Source: Quercus robur
Taxonomy: Eukaryota > Streptophyta > Magnoliopsida > Fagales > Fagaceae
Length of the DNA stretch: 64,000 nt
Direction: 5' to 3'
NCBI RefSeq assembly: GCF_932294415.1
Contig: NC_065535.1
Coordinates: 10,473,282 to 10,537,281 of the forward strand
Shown here one piece after another: positions 34,459 to 48,401 of this stretch. Each line of letters begins with the position of its first letter. Positions within the stretch are counted from its first letter, which is position 1. The position numbers and the translations under genes are program-made. Under the pieces are notes generated by a model, which did not search any database, was not told the DNA's origin, and saw only the letters and a list, made by a program, of their open reading frames with translations.

Positions 34459-36654
34459 TCTTTTCTTGCTTGGTGTTGCTGGGAGGCCTGGGAAAGTTGT
34501 CTTGCTTTGGATGATGAAGCCTTTTTTGTTTTGGTACTAGTCAATTTTATTTATGTTTTGTTTTAGTTTTGGTCAAATAATAATCTTGGGAATCATGCGT
34601 AATGCTATGCTGTTATGGCATTATATGACTAAATTTTGTTCTTGAGCTTGTCAATGAGCTTAAAGCTCTGTTGTCTGTATAATAGGTGGCCTCTCTTTGT
34701 TGTATATAGGTGTGTTCTTGTAACATTATGGTCACAAAGCTGGTCTGCATAAACTTTTACCCTGTGTAATGTTAAAAACATTTCTATGCTATATGATTGT
34801 ACAAATTCATGTAATCTAGTAATAGTTTATGGTGGGTAGGTGTGTTTTATTCATAAAAAGAAAAAAGAAAAAAAGAGAGATGTGTGCTGAAAATCTGTTA
34901 TGTTCTGCTCTTGTTACACTTCCCTTTCCCTTTCTCTTATTTACAGCCATTTAGAGCTGCCATTCCTTTGCTTGGAAGATTTTTTAAAGGAGGGAATGGA
35001 ATCCATATTCAATTATAACACCCTCTCCAAAGTTCAAAGTGTGATGATGATCGGTGTTACATAAAACAGTGGCTGATCAAGAATTAAACCTGCACACTTG
35101 TCCTTAAATAAATTTAGAATTTAATTAAGATTCGCATAGTTCTCTTCTTAGAAAAAAAAGAGGTATAAAATGCTTTGTGGCCCCGCTGGTCCCTTCCCCT
35201 CCCTTTGTGAGTTTGTGTTATTCCAAGGAAGAAAGCCAGCATTTGAGCGCATGACACTGGTGACTGATCTCTCAAGGTTGCTGCTGGATGAACAGAAGCC
35301 CGAGTCTAATTAACTGGGGTGGGCTATTGGGCTGGATTGTTAGATGCCAAAAAGTTAAGCCCAAATCGATGCTTTGTGCCCTTGGGTTGGATTGTCAGAT
35401 GCCCAAATCCATGGATTATTAGATGCCATAAAGTTAAGCCTATTGGGCTGGATTTTGGTTGGCAACAGAAACTTATTGAACTCTTTCCCTCTTTTTTTTA
35501 GAAGACTAGCTTTGAACCCGCACCTTGCACAGAGACATTTTGATAATAAGAAAGGTCAAGAGCCATGTAACTCTCCTCTCCAAAAGAAAAATGGAGAGCC
35601 ATGTAGTTCAATACAATTGATCGGTTCTTTCACGTGGAAAACTTGGATTCGAACCCCCTCCCACTTGTTATAAGTGAAAATAAATTAGAAAATATATAAA
35701 AGATCTAGAAAATCAAAGAGGCTTATATAAGCAACATTACAATTCTATCATGATTGGTTTTAATATTAGACATTATTATTTGAGGATAATGAGAAATGAA
35801 AATGAATATTAGACATTGTTTCAACAAAATTATTTTATTAATTACTATTTTTTTTTTTTTTATAAGTAATAAACTCCAAAAAAAATTCCGTCAAGAGTAA
35901 AAAAGGCTATAAAATTCTACAAAGGAAAAAATAACAAAAACAAACATAACAGATATATCAATTTCAATAGAATTAAAGTAAACGTTTTCAAGTTTCAATC
36001 CATACTTTCTGCTCCCATATCCATCCCCTCTCTACTTTAATTAGTGACAAGAGAGCACGTAAAAGCAATCCCCAAACTTCTGCTAGATGCCAAAACCTGC
36101 TACATTGGAGTAGTTTACTAATACACTTGAGAACAAAAAGGCTATAAGATCCTCACAAATTTTTAGCCCATCCATATCTCCAGGGGTAATACTGTAATAG
36201 AGTAATTTCAAAGGAAGTACCAAACAAAAGGACCCAAAAAAAAAAAAAAAAACTTAAATTTCTTTAATTTATAATTGCTTTTAGGGGTAAAAAAAAGTAA
36301 TTTCATAGGCCATTGCACCACAAACTTTTTTAATAGTATTGACCAAACAACAAAACCAAAAGACTCACAAAACTGCCATTTAAATGTAAAACAAATCGGC
36401 CCAAACTCTCGTTTTTTATATAGATAGAAGATATTAATTTCCTTCCAACAAAGCAGTATTGAGCACAAGATTTAAGAAGTGAATTAGTGTGCAGATGTTT
36501 TGGTTAAAATATTGAATAATCACTTAAAAAATTATTCATTATTTTGGGAGCAATACTCCCCACTCTTAAATTGAGGGTCTCATCAGCCATCACTAATTTA
36601 ATTAACCTAATCTACTGTTATATAGAAAGAGATGGCATTATTCCCAAAGTATAG
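34459..36654. other. MAP kinase 3' UTR and gene-free stretch
   Basis: The 3' UTR probably extends to about 34800-34850 (T-rich, with 'ttcataaaaag' near 34850). At 35322-35460 a degenerate repeat of 'ggattgttagatgcc…aaagttaagcc' occurs two to three times with 'gggctgga'. The rest is AT-rich without recognisable features. Confidence 0.4.
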
Positions 36655-36671
36655 AAAAATTATTATTTTTA

Positions 36672-36773
36672 TTTTATAATTTGATAGTTAGGATGAGAGG
36701 ATTTAAACCCTAATTAAATGTCTTTATCGAAAACAATATAAGATGCCCATTAGTTGAGCTAAAGGCTTTTGAC
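36672..36773 (-). mobile_element. SINE-B copy
   Basis: On the minus strand: box A-like tttagctcaactaatgg, box B-like ggtttaaatcc, and the tail 'ctatcaaattataaaat'. The direct repeats AAAAATTATTATTTTTA (36655-36671) and AAAAATTACTACTCTTA (36774-36790), 14 of 17, are a plausible target duplication. Same family as the copies at 1918-2135 and 42310-42390. Confidence 0.7.
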
Positions 36774-36790
36774 AAAAATTACTACTCTTA

Positions 36791-37836
36791 CTAGTAACTA
36801 GTATTGCTTAAAACTGTTCGTTAATATATCTTTACTAACCAATAACCAAAAAGAAAGGAACAAAGAAAGAACAGTCAGCGAAAATTCTCAAGCATATATG
36901 AAGGAGGCGGCTTCGTTTTGACTATTTAAGTTTTAGCACACTAAACATATGCGGAATTGCTCTGTGGCTAGTTCAGCCATCAAACTTGGCACATTTTCTA
37001 CCGACCACCACAGTGTCTTTTTGCATTTATTTATTTATTTATTTTTTTTTTTTTTTTTTGATAGGAGTGTCTTTTTGCATTTAAATTTTGTTTTATGCAC
37101 GCATCTCTACGAAATTGATGCCTGCTCTTAATTCTTAAATGATACCACTTTGAAATTTCATAAGCAGCCAAAAAAACGTACGATCTTGATAACAGGACGT
37201 TTAGGCCAAGAGAAGAAAATGTAAACAGTGACATCAGGACGAAAATTTCAATTTTACTTGGTCTGAAGTTTTTTCTAATCCCAAATTGATATTTTTGTGT
37301 TACCTTTGCATATAAAGAGAACGCAGTATTTGTTGTGTATAATGTATTTTATACACTAAAATCTTCTTCTTCATCATAAGTCCCATATTTGAATAAATTT
37401 GTGGTGTGTTTGGATGACATAATTCAAGTATTTGGATTTAGATTTTGGTAATTAGAATTTAAATATCTTGTCTGAAAAGTTTAAAGAGGTCAAAGATTTG
37501 AATTTGACAAATTCATTAAAGATTTTAAATCTTTAAAATGGTTAGAGTTGAAATAATTTCTAAAATCAATGAATTTGAAATCAAAACATTTGAAATCTAA
37601 ATCCAATTTCAAATTCCCAAACACAACTTAAAAGTTAAAACTCCCACAAAAGAAAAGAAAGTTATGGTTGTTTTAAGGTGACATGGTCGACAAGTCCTAA
37701 AGCAGACATGAAAGAAAGTGTCAGGGTCAGTTGAAGGAAGACTCATCTGCCATGTGAATCCCGTGAGAGACACTAACACCTGGTGTGTGAGTGTGTTTCT
37801 TTTTTTGTTTTTTTAGGACTAGCGCCTAGTGTGAGT
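36791..37836. other. Gene-free; possible MITE at 37400-37635
   Basis: No gene. Between about 37400 and 37635, 'gtgtttggatgacataattc' on the left pairs loosely with the reversed right 'gtgtttgggaatttgaaatt', with many internal 'aaatttgaa/ttcaaattt' words, suggesting a decayed inverted-repeat element. A T-run sits at about 37043-37060. Confidence 0.4.
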
Positions 37837-37924
37837 ATCAATAGCTTATTAATTTAATAAGGAGTTTATTAATATGTGCCATCAATAGCTTATTAATTTA
37901 ATAAGGAGCTTATTAGTATGTGCC
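37837..37924. repeat. Two adjacent 44-bp direct repeats
   Basis: The unit atcaatagcttattaattta… at 37837-37880 is repeated at 37881-37924 with two or three changes. Each contains the palindrome ttattaatttaataa. It borders the MITE-D copy at 37913. Confidence 0.75.
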
Positions 37925-38058
37925 CAGAGCACATATTAATAAACCAATTTTGAAAAAAAATTATCAAAATTTGAAAAAGTTTTGACAACTTTTTTAGTTT
38001 TCAATAAAACTTTTCTAAAAATAGATTTGTTAATATACACCTTAAGAATATATATTAA
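37913..38058. mobile_element. MITE-D copy 1
   Basis: The ends (ttagtatgtgcc… and reversed ttaatatatattcttaaggt) are degenerate inverted repeats. The AT-rich middle is a poly-A/poly-T mirror ('gaaaaagttttgac' and 'cttttctaaaaatag'). Similar elements lie at 39175, 40457 and 58587. Confidence 0.5.
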
Positions 38059-39174
38059 CCGGACCCATTTAAAATAACTTGTTTAGAGTAACTTTTCTCA
38101 TTTTCCAACAAATTTCATCTTGTCTATCAATCATGATGGGAATGCTGGAATTTTAGAATTAGATGCCTATATGCAATTATGCATGGATGGCAGGAATGGT
38201 TACCAAAAAAAAAAAAAAAAAGGATGGCAGGAACAAAACCTATATGAATGGACACTCATTATTACATTTTACCCAAAAGCACTTTATCAAATTTATAATA
38301 TTATATGTTTTCTATATATTTTTTATACATATCATCATTTGAGTATTTGACATATATTTTGAGAGGGTTATTACTTAGGTTTTTTGGGAATTGATTATAG
38401 AAATGATTATTCTAACAAGAATACAAACATTAGAGAAAAACAATTAAGGAACCAAGTGCTGTTTTTCTTAATTAGCCTAAAGAAAAGAGAATTTTTCAAA
38501 ATGCTTGGGGCCATGGCTCCCTGGCCTCCAAGTAGCTCCGTTGTACATCATGCATGATAAGAATTTAGTTGTAATTAAGGTAGACTTAAGCTCCGTTTGG
38601 ATCACATTTGCACGTATATGTTTTTGCATTTTTTTTTTTTTTTTTACCAACACCTTTTGTACTGTTTATAAGATATGAACAGTGCATTAAAGCAAAATTA
38701 TAGTATTTTCAATAATAAATAGTAATTCAAAAATTATTTTTTTATTATTTTTAATAATAAATTTCTAACAAAATAAACCATATTTAAACACGTAGGATTC
38801 TTTGTTAGGCGTAGGATTCTTTTTTAGCTTCTGAAGCCGCCTCTCTCTATCTCTCTCACATTTTCGCATGCCCATAACTTACGTACATGATTTGAAATAC
38901 TGCGGCATTAATTAATGAGTATTTTGAAAGGAAAAAGAAACTCAGCAGCAGCCAAGTTTGGACTACTTTTTCTTTTGAGCAAGCCAAGTTTTTTTTTTTT
39001 TTTTTTTTGAGAAAATTTTGAGCAAGCCAAGTTTGGACCAAGCTTTTCAGGGTCTTCCATTATTCATTGTTTCGATTGACAATTTGCATAAATTGCATGC
39101 AATAATAGCAACGTACGAATCTTCAATAACTGTGTGCGTTTTTTTTTTTTTTTTTTTTTAAGAAAAATGTCCAG
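38059..39174. other. Gene-free stretch
   Basis: No gene. It holds A/T homopolymers (38204-38221, 38629-38645, 38991-39008, 39140-39159) and a duplicated 'gagcaagccaagttt' at about 38977 and 39020. Nothing else is recognised. Confidence 0.4.
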
Positions 39175-39321
39175 TTAATATGTGCCTTTAGGCATATATT
39201 AACAAATTCATTTTTGAAAAATTTTTATTGAAAATTAAAAAAATTGTCAAAATTTTTTAAATTTTTGATAAACTTTTTTTAAAATTGATTTATTATTGTG
39301 TGTCTTTAGAATACACATTAG
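39175..39321. mobile_element. MITE-D copy 2
   Basis: Begins with the near-palindrome gttaatatgtgcctttaggc and continues atatattaac; the right end reads gtgtgtctttagaatacacatta. The interior is A/T mirror sequence. Same family as the copies at 37913, 40457 and 58587. Confidence 0.5.
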
Positions 39322-40456
39322 TAAAAAATTTTAAGAAAATACTTATATTCTAGAAGGGCCCTCCCCTTGGTAGAACAAGAGAGCATTATTCTAGCATGGA
39401 ATATGTTCTCAATTATCTGTAAGTCCTTAAGAAAATCTTGATGCCCTCTAAACAGACAAAACTTGAAAAATGTTGGTATCTTCTCTCCAAAAAAAAAAAG
39501 GGTTCCTTTCACACCAACCAATGTTTTGAAAATTACGACCTTGGTAGTTGGTAGAGCAGTTCGTTAGTTAAGCCATTTCTGGGTCAGGTTTGATTAATAG
39601 GTTAGATTAACTACGACATTATATTTTACACTGATTGTTTATTGAAAATTTTCTAGCTTTGTCAGGTTGTTTAAATAACCTAAGTGAAACTTTGCTAGTG
39701 TAAGCTCATCCGTGTATTAATTGACTTAATGCTTAGGAGCTCTTCAATTTTATTTTCCATCGTCAGGGCGAGAGGCTTTGGTCAATCTTTTGTGCGCGCA
39801 ATTACACTTAATTATAGTTGTTCTCTCATAATTCTTTCATGACTTATTCTTTCTACTCTCGTAGATCATGAAAGGTTGTATGAAATTAAGAAAAACAAAA
39901 ACAAAAACAAATACACACACCTATATATATATATATTTATTTATATATTTATTTATTTAAAATAACGTACATTTTTACATACATAAAATAAAGGGATATG
40001 TGAATATATATTTGCACGTGAGCAATATTATAGATATGGTCACTTTATATGACATTGATGGTTGCCTTCAGAATTAAGGCAATCTTACAAGAGCCAATAA
40101 AGAACCCTGGACATAAGTTAGGTATGTAACATAGTGCCAGAAAGATGAAACAAAGGCACTGTATACTTTTTTACCCTTAAGGTGAAAATCCACTTAATTT
40201 GAAGACCTCTTCTCCCAAAAACAATCGCATTCAAAGAAGAAAACCCAAGCTAGTTGCTTTTGAGAACTGAGTTGGGACTTGGGAGGAAATAAAGGGTGAG
40301 ACTGGATTGGATGCTGCTTTTGCGCTATGCAGACCAAAGCAGTACTACATGTATGTACGTAGGAAAATATTGGTAAATTGCAGACTCATTCGTTAAAGCA
40401 ACCAAGTATACGTACTTGACCGGCCAGTTTTATTCAGCAAAAAAGTAATGGGTTCT
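39322..40456. other. Gene-free stretch
   Basis: No ORF of substance and no RNA gene recognised. There are short (TA)n and tttattta runs at 39925-39960. Confidence 0.4.
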
Positions 40457-40599
40457 GTTAATGTAGTACATATTAACCATCTATTTAAAAAAAAAAATTA
40501 AAAATTAAAAAAATTGTTAAAATAATTAATTTTTTTTTGTTTTTCTATAAAAAAATTTCTAAAATGATTTATTAATATATGCCTGAAGACACGCGTTAA
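40457..40599. mobile_element. MITE-D copy 3
   Basis: The left gttaatgtagtacatattaa pairs loosely with the reversed right attaacgcgtgtcttcaggc; the interior is poly-A/poly-T mirror. A decayed member of the same family. Confidence 0.4.
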
Positions 40600-41810
40600 T
40601 AAATCTCAAAAGTAATTGACCAAATTTTTGTTAGACTAGTAAAAAGAAGAAGTATTGAAATAGAATTGTGAGAGATGGTAGTTGGAAAAAAAAAAAAAAA
40701 AACTAATCTTCATTGAGATTAGGAGTTTAATTGAAGATTATTTAACCCAGTAGTCTTGGTTCAAAATTAAATAAGAACCAAGTATTTTGGTGTTTTAAAA
40801 TTTTTTATTATTATAATTATCGTAGTGGCAATTAGAAATTGTAGTTTACATAATATGCATGAGTCTTTTGGGATTAAATTTTGTAGTTTATTGCGTGGTT
40901 AGGCCGATCACCAACGCCTTCTAGATGGGAGAGCAGATTAATGAGTGCTGAAGAAATTTTCTAACCAAATCACGAAAAGAAAAACCCAAACCCAGCCAAT
41001 AAAGATAAAGCAAGAGAAAAACGTGTGAAAGTCTTTGCTTTGGAAAACGAAATCAATAAGACTTGTATGGAGACCCCCTTTTGCAAAAAGCTAACATAGA
41101 CCCTTGTCTGACCCTACAAACCGACCAACACATTCCTCTCTCTCTCTCTCTCTCATGTTTGATCCAGAAGATACTGGCTAGTAGTAATTAAAGGAAGAGA
41201 GATTAAAGAACAATGGCAGACTGGTTGTACTCGACAATGGATTTGTTTTGATACTATTTGTTGTACATCTTTTTTCTTTGCCCCCTCTCTTTTGCACTTC
41301 AGAACAACTCATAGATCACTGAAAAATAATATAAAAGAGAAAATTCATACCACTTACAACAATGTTATAATTTTTTGGATATTGGTATATAGGGCCTAAT
41401 GGTTCTAGCTCGGGCCAAAGAAGAAAATAGAATAGGTAAAAGTAACTTATAGGCACTCAAGCCCCCAAACTTTATAACTCATCATTCTTCACAATGATAT
41501 ATATCCTCATATATATAAAATATGTGGTATTTAATTTCTTGTTTGATCACTCTGAAACATCGATACCTTAAAGGACATAAACCGTTCAAGCAGTTATAGG
41601 TTCACTTAGGTGTATAGTGTGTGCAAAACAAAGCTCCCTCCCAAATAAAATTGTGGATTTTTTTTAATTATTAAAAAAAAAAAACTCACAGGTCCCCCCT
41701 CCCTCATAAACGGCCTACAACTAATTAACAAAGAAACAAATTGTTTAATTATAGTCTTTGACTCTTGGTCTTTAAAAACTTTAAATAATTTTATACTTTT
41801 TACATTATTA
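40600..41810. other. Gene-free stretch
   Basis: No coding region recognised. A (CT)n microsatellite is at about 41136-41153. The region 40900-41300 is slightly less AT-rich but gives no protein or RNA match by eye. Confidence 0.4.
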
Positions 41811-41950
41811 ATGCTGTGGTCACTCCACAAGTATAAGTGTTTGTAGGGTATGGTGGGTAAAGGCTGAGATTCAAGTCTCCAGAAGTGAGTTTCACACACA
41901 TATACACTTATATTATGCTATAATAGAAATTCTATCTTGTAAAAATAAAA
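41811..41950 (+). mobile_element. SINE-C copy
   Basis: Matches the 13168 copy in order: 'gtggtcactccacaagta', box B-like gattcaagtctcc, 'cacatatacactta', 'tctatcttgtaaa', then an A-rich tail with taaaa repeats. No convincing target duplication was found. Confidence 0.7.
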
Positions 41951-42309
41951 TAAAATAAATAAAATAAAGTAAAAAGTTATACTACAACTTGTCAAAGTCA
42001 TCCATTCTCAAATTCAAGTCCTTTTTATTGTGTAGTTAATTAGAGTCCATATATACAATATCACTCACCAAAGCCACCACTTAAAGTTTGAGTCATATGT
42101 TATATATAAAATTACTTCAAATATTACCTTTTTAATTAATTTATTTAAAATATAAGTAAAGGTTTAAGTTGAATTAGAAAATGGATTATTTAACCTTCTA
42201 ATTTTTTAAGTAAGAAAAAAAATATGAAGATCTTGTAAAGAATGGAATGACACAAAATTGAGTTTTTAACTAATGTGTTAAATGAAAATTAAAAAAAAAA
42301 ATTAATTAA

Positions 42310-42390
42310 TTCAATAGTTGAGTGCTGGGTGATTTAAATTATGAAAGTCTCTGTTAAAAACACCAAGAAGTATTAGTTGAGTTATAATAC
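42310..42390 (-). mobile_element. SINE-B fragment
   Basis: On the minus strand, 'ttataactcaactaatac' (box A-like) is followed by 'aatttaaatcacc' (box B-like), as in the copy at 36672. It is decayed and its ends are unclear. Confidence 0.45.
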
Positions 42391-45300
42391 TTTTAGCATG
42401 TAAAATACATAAAGTGAGTGTGACATACCAACCAAAGGAAAAATTTAACTCAAAAATATATTATATATTATTTCATAGAAGACAAAATGGAAAAAAAAAA
42501 TTTAAGGAGTTGTGATATATTTATGATATTATTGTAATAATTTATTATTTTACTTCATATTCAGCTATTGAATAATTGCTCTATGCAATATTTTATCGCT
42601 TTTACTTGTTTGTTGTGATCAAAGTATTAGTTTAAGAACACGAAAAGCTTTAACGATAATTGAATAACTGTAAATTGATCCAACCATTTAAGTATTTAAA
42701 TATATTTTATATTATTCTATTTTCCTCTATAAACAAATGTATTATAAAATAAGATTGCGCATTGTTATTTTAATATTGCCCCCAAACAAAAATACTAAAA
42801 CAGGTTTTGGAAATAACCTTTCCCTTTCGATCGTACTCCAAAATTATTGTATTCTAAAAATTGGAAAATAAATTAGTAATAAAAATAAAAAAACGATGCA
42901 GGTGAAACAAGAAAATGAAACAAAAAGAAGAAAGACTAGAACCATCACAGAAATATTAGTGGGGCAGAGTAAATCGCCGCTGATTTATGATGATTTAGAA
43001 GTTAGGATGTTTTCTCAAAAAAAAAAAAAAAAAAGAAGAAGAAGTTAGGATGTAACGTAATGCCATCTTAACATCATTGAAACTTGAAGATAGAGAATAT
43101 TCTTTCTTCACCACAAGATCCTTGCCACGGGTTTTCAGGTCTCACTCGTTGTTGTTGCCGAGGGGGCCAGTGCTCATAGAAAACACTTTTCTCTTTTTTT
43201 GCTTTCAAGAGGTGTGGAACCCACTAGAAGGAGCAACGTGTAGTACGTAGCATGAACATGAAAATTATTTGTTCTTTGCTCGTTTCATCAATTCCCATCG
43301 AAGAGGAAAAGTTTAACTCCAGTTCATTTGTGACCGATTAAAAAAAAAAAACTTTTTCTTTTGGGTGGGTATACCAATATACCATAAAGTCAAATTATTA
43401 ACATCATTTCTACAAGAAAATAAGTTAGTACAACTTTATTTAAGAGTTTTTAAATATTGTTTAACAGTACCTTAATATTATGATTATGATGATAAATTAT
43501 CGATTGTTCTAAAAGTATAAGTTGTTAAGAAATAATGAATTTAACCATTTAATTATTATTCTAACTGTTTAAAGTTTCGTAATTCAATAATATTGCTCTC
43601 CAAAACATGGTTTTAAAAATTAAGAGCATGTTTGATATATGTGTTTAAACATATATTTTCAATTTTTAAACAATATTATGCGTATTTCTACACATTTTTT
43701 CACTCATATTTATTTTCAAAAAATATAAATAACATTACTAAAATAGCATTACCAAACAGGCCCTGAATTTTCTTATATTTTTATTATTCCAGTTTTTAGA
43801 ACCATATTCCAAAGTTCAAGTACTCCCACTACACTCACTAATTGTAAAGGAAAAAAAATACTTCATAACTAAATTAATGGTAATTGTTAAGCGATCACTT
43901 CATGTTCACGTGAGATTCCTTCTTATTCGTTCCTTTTACCACATATTTCTGTGAAAAGATTTGAACTTTAAATTCTTACCCCCTAGTTGAGGCTGGAGAG
44001 CCAGCTCCAGTAGTTAACGCTCAAAATTAAATTCTAGAGCACACACCATATGAATGAAAGGAACAAGTGGACAAAAAGTTTACCGACTTGCTATCATACA
44101 AGAAAAGGATCTATTACTTTTTCGTTTAATTATTACAATTGGAGGGAAAAAAGAGGGAGGGATCGATGGAGGCCCATTTCCTTTGAAGTATCATAATGGA
44201 CAAGGACAAGGTTGTGCCTAAAAAATGCAAAACCAACTATCCCTACACGAAAAAGTACTGTTAAAATGGTACTCTATCCTCGCATGGTGATTTGTGAGAG
44301 TGTACATCAAACGTAGACTATCCTACTAAGCATTCAAGCTCAACCCCATGCGCAGCCTGCCTCTTTAGCATTAAACCTGCTTTTCTCGAGTTTTCTTACT
44401 CGGGAGAGGGGGGGGCCGGCACTCAACTTTGAGGCATTTTTCATGTATTTCTTTTCTAAATGTCCCTATCTTTGAGTGACCCCATTTGTCAATTGTCATT
44501 TCATATCGCCAATGACCAAAACCTAGCGAACACTAACAAAACTTTTTTACAGTCCACAAACAATAATTGAGGTGAAGTTTACAGTTCTGGTAATTAACCT
44601 AGCTACGGTGCCATGTAAGACGAAGTGTTTGAATTGAGTAATATATATAAATAGAAACAAAATTAGGAATTTTTCAACCAAACAAAAAAAAAAAAAAAGT
44701 TTCTTTTTTAAGGGTCCCATATTATTATTATTTTGTGGGGTGGTGGTGGTGTTAATTGACACAATCCAATTGATGGGTCTACTCAAGGAATCGTAAAAAT
44801 CTAGGGAATTTTATTGATGCTTATATAGGCCTATAGAAATAGAAAGCTCAAGGGAACAATTGGAGATGAGCACCATGCAAGTTGTGTACGTACTACGTAG
44901 GGGCTAGCTAGGGTTAAAGTAACCACTCTCTCAATACGAAGATTTAGAAGAGATTGCCTACATAGAGCATAGTATACGTCTTTTCTCTCCCTTGGCTTTT
45001 ACTTTATGATGGTGGAGGATCTATAGCATTTGCCTCACACTTTACTTAAGTTGAAAGTGAAGAATGATATATCCAATAACATAAGTTAAAATGTTAGGTC
45101 GTCCCTCCATATCAAAAACCACAAAAGATGTTATTGTAAACCAGCAATATGATTTAATTTCGTCCTCTCTTTACTTCCAAAAGCCATAATATATTAATAT
45201 ATAAACTTTTTTTTCTAAAATCCATGAGGTTGCAATTCATTTTTCCCCCCAAACAATTATTTTTTTTCCCTCACTTTCATGTTTGGATCTCTCTCTCTCT

Positions 45301-48183
45301 AATACACAAAATTATTTTGTGTGTCATTCAGTGCTTCATCGTTTTGCAATATTTGGCCTCACAATTATTGACTCTAGCTAGTATGTCTTTTCCCATCTTA
45401 AACTTTCGGTTTTGTCAAAATGTTAAGATGAAAGCACTTTTTACACCCTTTAGTATTGAATTGATGTTAATGTGTTCCTGTGATTTACACCATTTAGTAT
45501 TTTTTTTAATACACCATTTAGTATTAAAATGATGTTAATGTGTTCCTTTCGTCCAATCCATAAATGATGAGCCATTAAACTCCACTCAAATCGAGACTGT
45601 TTTGTGCCAAAAATAATATAGAAAGTTTTAAAAAATAAAAACATAATTAAACAACTAAAATCCAAAATTAATTAAAATAAAAATTACGGATGCCACCATC
45701 TACCATAACCATGCATCCCTCATGATAGCACACACAAAGCCTCTCAAAAGCAACTGCAAAGCCACATGTGATCATCACCCCCAAACCGTGACCTAATGAA
45801 CCACAACTAATTCAAGAAGCTTATTATACTTTAGATTATGTGAATTTGATTGGATTTTATTGGATTGAATGACTATGTGTTGTGTGAATTTGTCCCAAGT
45901 CCCACAGTTATGTGTATAAAAAAACTTAAGAGCTTATAATTATAACTTACTGAGATGTATTTATTGAGATATTTAAGTGAAAGCTATTATTGAGATGTAT
46001 AAGTATGTTTGATGGATTGCCATTCCAACAAATTTCATAAGAAAATTGTGTAATTTATTACCATTTTTTTTTTTTGAGGTTGTGTAATTTATCATTATTT
46101 ATAATTTATATTATTCTAGGGTTTTGTTAACCATTATCCTTAGACAGTTGTTAATAAACTATTTCAAAACAAATTTGACATTAATTTCATGAGAAATATA
46201 AAAAGTCATAAAAATTAATTACTTTTTTCTTTTGTATATTTAAAAAATATTTCATAAATGAATATTTTTAGAGTATTTGTTAACTTTTCTCATTATTCTA
46301 TACCTAGAAGAATAGCCGGGAAAAAAAGTTATGTTATCTAGTTATTACTTTTTTTTTCTTTCTGCTGAATGAGTAAATGGTTGTGTGGTACTTCTATTAA
46401 TTTACACTATCTAATTCTTTTTTGAACACTAATGCAATTGGGATCAATTTGTTATTATTATATATTGTGTATATTTTTATTTCTCTCCGACTCCGCTAAC
46501 AGGCTCAGCTTCATAAAATATCCCGACTTGGCTCGGCTGACTTGCTTGTATGACTGGGCACAGAGCCCAGGGTAGTGACCTTTCTTAAGTCAAGCTCTTT
46601 TTCAGTTTCCGTGGGCCACGGGTCCACGGTAAAGAATTAAAGGAGGCTATAATTACGAAGTGCCTGGTTTTAATTGGGTGGCTCTATTTTTTAATTTTTT
46701 TTTTAGATATTACCATGTGAATAGTGAAGTATGGCTGTGGCCGATTCCTTGTGAATTTAACATATGAATACGGTTAAGTTCAAAATAAATAAATCGGATG
46801 CGAAAACGTTATCTTATTTTTAGCTTCCTATACTAACTAGATCTAATTAGACAGATATCTATCTGTAAAGAATTGGAAGATTTCAAAGAGAGATTAACCT
46901 CTCTCACAATTTTTATCGAACAAATATAATTAGATTTAACATTTTAGATATTTACTTGTCTCACAAACAAAACAATGATTATCTGAAATAGATTTTTATT
47001 TTCACACATTGAGGGTTAAAATTGAAACTTATGATCATGTTTAAATATAAACCTAATTAACTATAGAAACTGCACTATTCTGTTTGGTTAGGGGATGCAA
47101 AGTGAGTGATAGAAAATATTTTATTTTTCCTCTTATGTGTTTAGTTAAAAGGATAGAAAAGTGAAAAAATAAAAAACATTTTTGTTTGGTTTAGGAGAAA
47201 AGTGAGAAAATGAAAAATATAATTTATATAAATTTCGTCATATGCCATGGATAAAAAATTCATGTCTAGTTAAAAAAACAAACAAACAGCCCAAATATTC
47301 AATAATCATGCGCAATTAAAAAAACAAAGGCAAAAAACCAAAGCGTAAGAAGAATGGTAGTTAAGTTATTTTGACTGTAACTATGCTTCTACTCCCCATT
47401 TTCTCCTCAAATTGGGGAGATTTATTTTGGATGGACTCAAAAAGAAAACACCAAGACCCAACCAAATCTCTCATCCTTTTCCTCCAAATAAAATAACCCA
47501 GAAATCCATTTTCCTTCAAATCACCCTACCAAATGGGTTGTTAGTGAAAGATGATAGATTTGAACTCAAGTTCTCTCTGTAAAGAGAATGAGTATTATTG
47601 AATTACAAAACTACTAACTAGCTAACTCAAGAAAATCTTCAAATCCTAATTTAGGTTATCATTTTATTTTTTGTTGGAAGATTACAAATATTTGATTTCA
47701 GCCTAAGGAACCTACATTTGTTTATTATTTTATTATCAAAGTTTTAAAATTAAATATCCAAGTTACTATAGAATGAAATATTTTATAAGTATTGAATACT
47801 GATTAGAATTAAATTAGAAAGTGAGCAAGATAAGTACTGACATATTTTCAATCACCCCTTTTTTTTTTTTCAACTAACATAACGCGGTGATCTAGAGTCT
47901 TAACTTAATTGACACTTCGTGGCGTTTCCCACGATAAAATTTAGGATTCAAACCCCAATCCACAACTATCAATTATGTTATGGATAGGGGGTTTGAACAA
48001 CATAACACGGTGGAATCTATCTTGTTCTATTTTTTCGGTCTTTACGTGGAATTTACCTATTCTATAGGATAGGTTGTGTAACAAACTTCAAAACTATGGA
48101 AAAAACCCCTTATATAAGAAAAAACAAGGAAACCACTTCTAGCCAATAATAGAGTGTTTAAGTGTTGCTTTTATCTCATTTAA
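42391..48183. other. Large gene-free stretch
   Basis: Nearly 6 kb without a recognisable gene. Noted: a dispersed repeat at 43490-43570 like that at 6535-6815; a possible MITE at 43625-43765 (left gagcatgtttgatatat, right accaaacaggccct); a direct duplication of 'acaccatttagtatt…gatgttaatgtgttcct' at about 45447-45480 and 45511-45547; a less AT-rich block at 46490-46640; homopolymers at 43017-43034 and 44684-44698. Confidence 0.4.
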
Positions 48184-48401
48184 CGTGAGTTTGGACAACG
48201 TCAAATCTAGCGTTTCCAGCGGTTGCGTTTTTGGCTGGGTCTTATGGTACTGTTCCTGACCTAGCCAAAAATACAAAAATGCACATACCAATGCATTTTT
48301 GGGTCTCATGGTACTATTCATATTTTAAAAATTATTTTGTTACAATGTTTTCAGTAATAAATTTTCAGTTTTCAGTAAATAAGCGGTATCCAAACATACT
48401 C
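48184..48401. mobile_element. MITE with TTAA flanks
   Basis: The left cgtgagtttggacaacg and the reversed right gagtatgtttggataccgc are short inverted repeats. TTAA lies on both sides (48180-48183 and 48402-48405). The interior contains the 'gcgtttccagc…tgcgtttttggct' words and 'atggtactgttc/atggtactattc' repeated. Non-coding. Confidence 0.6.
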
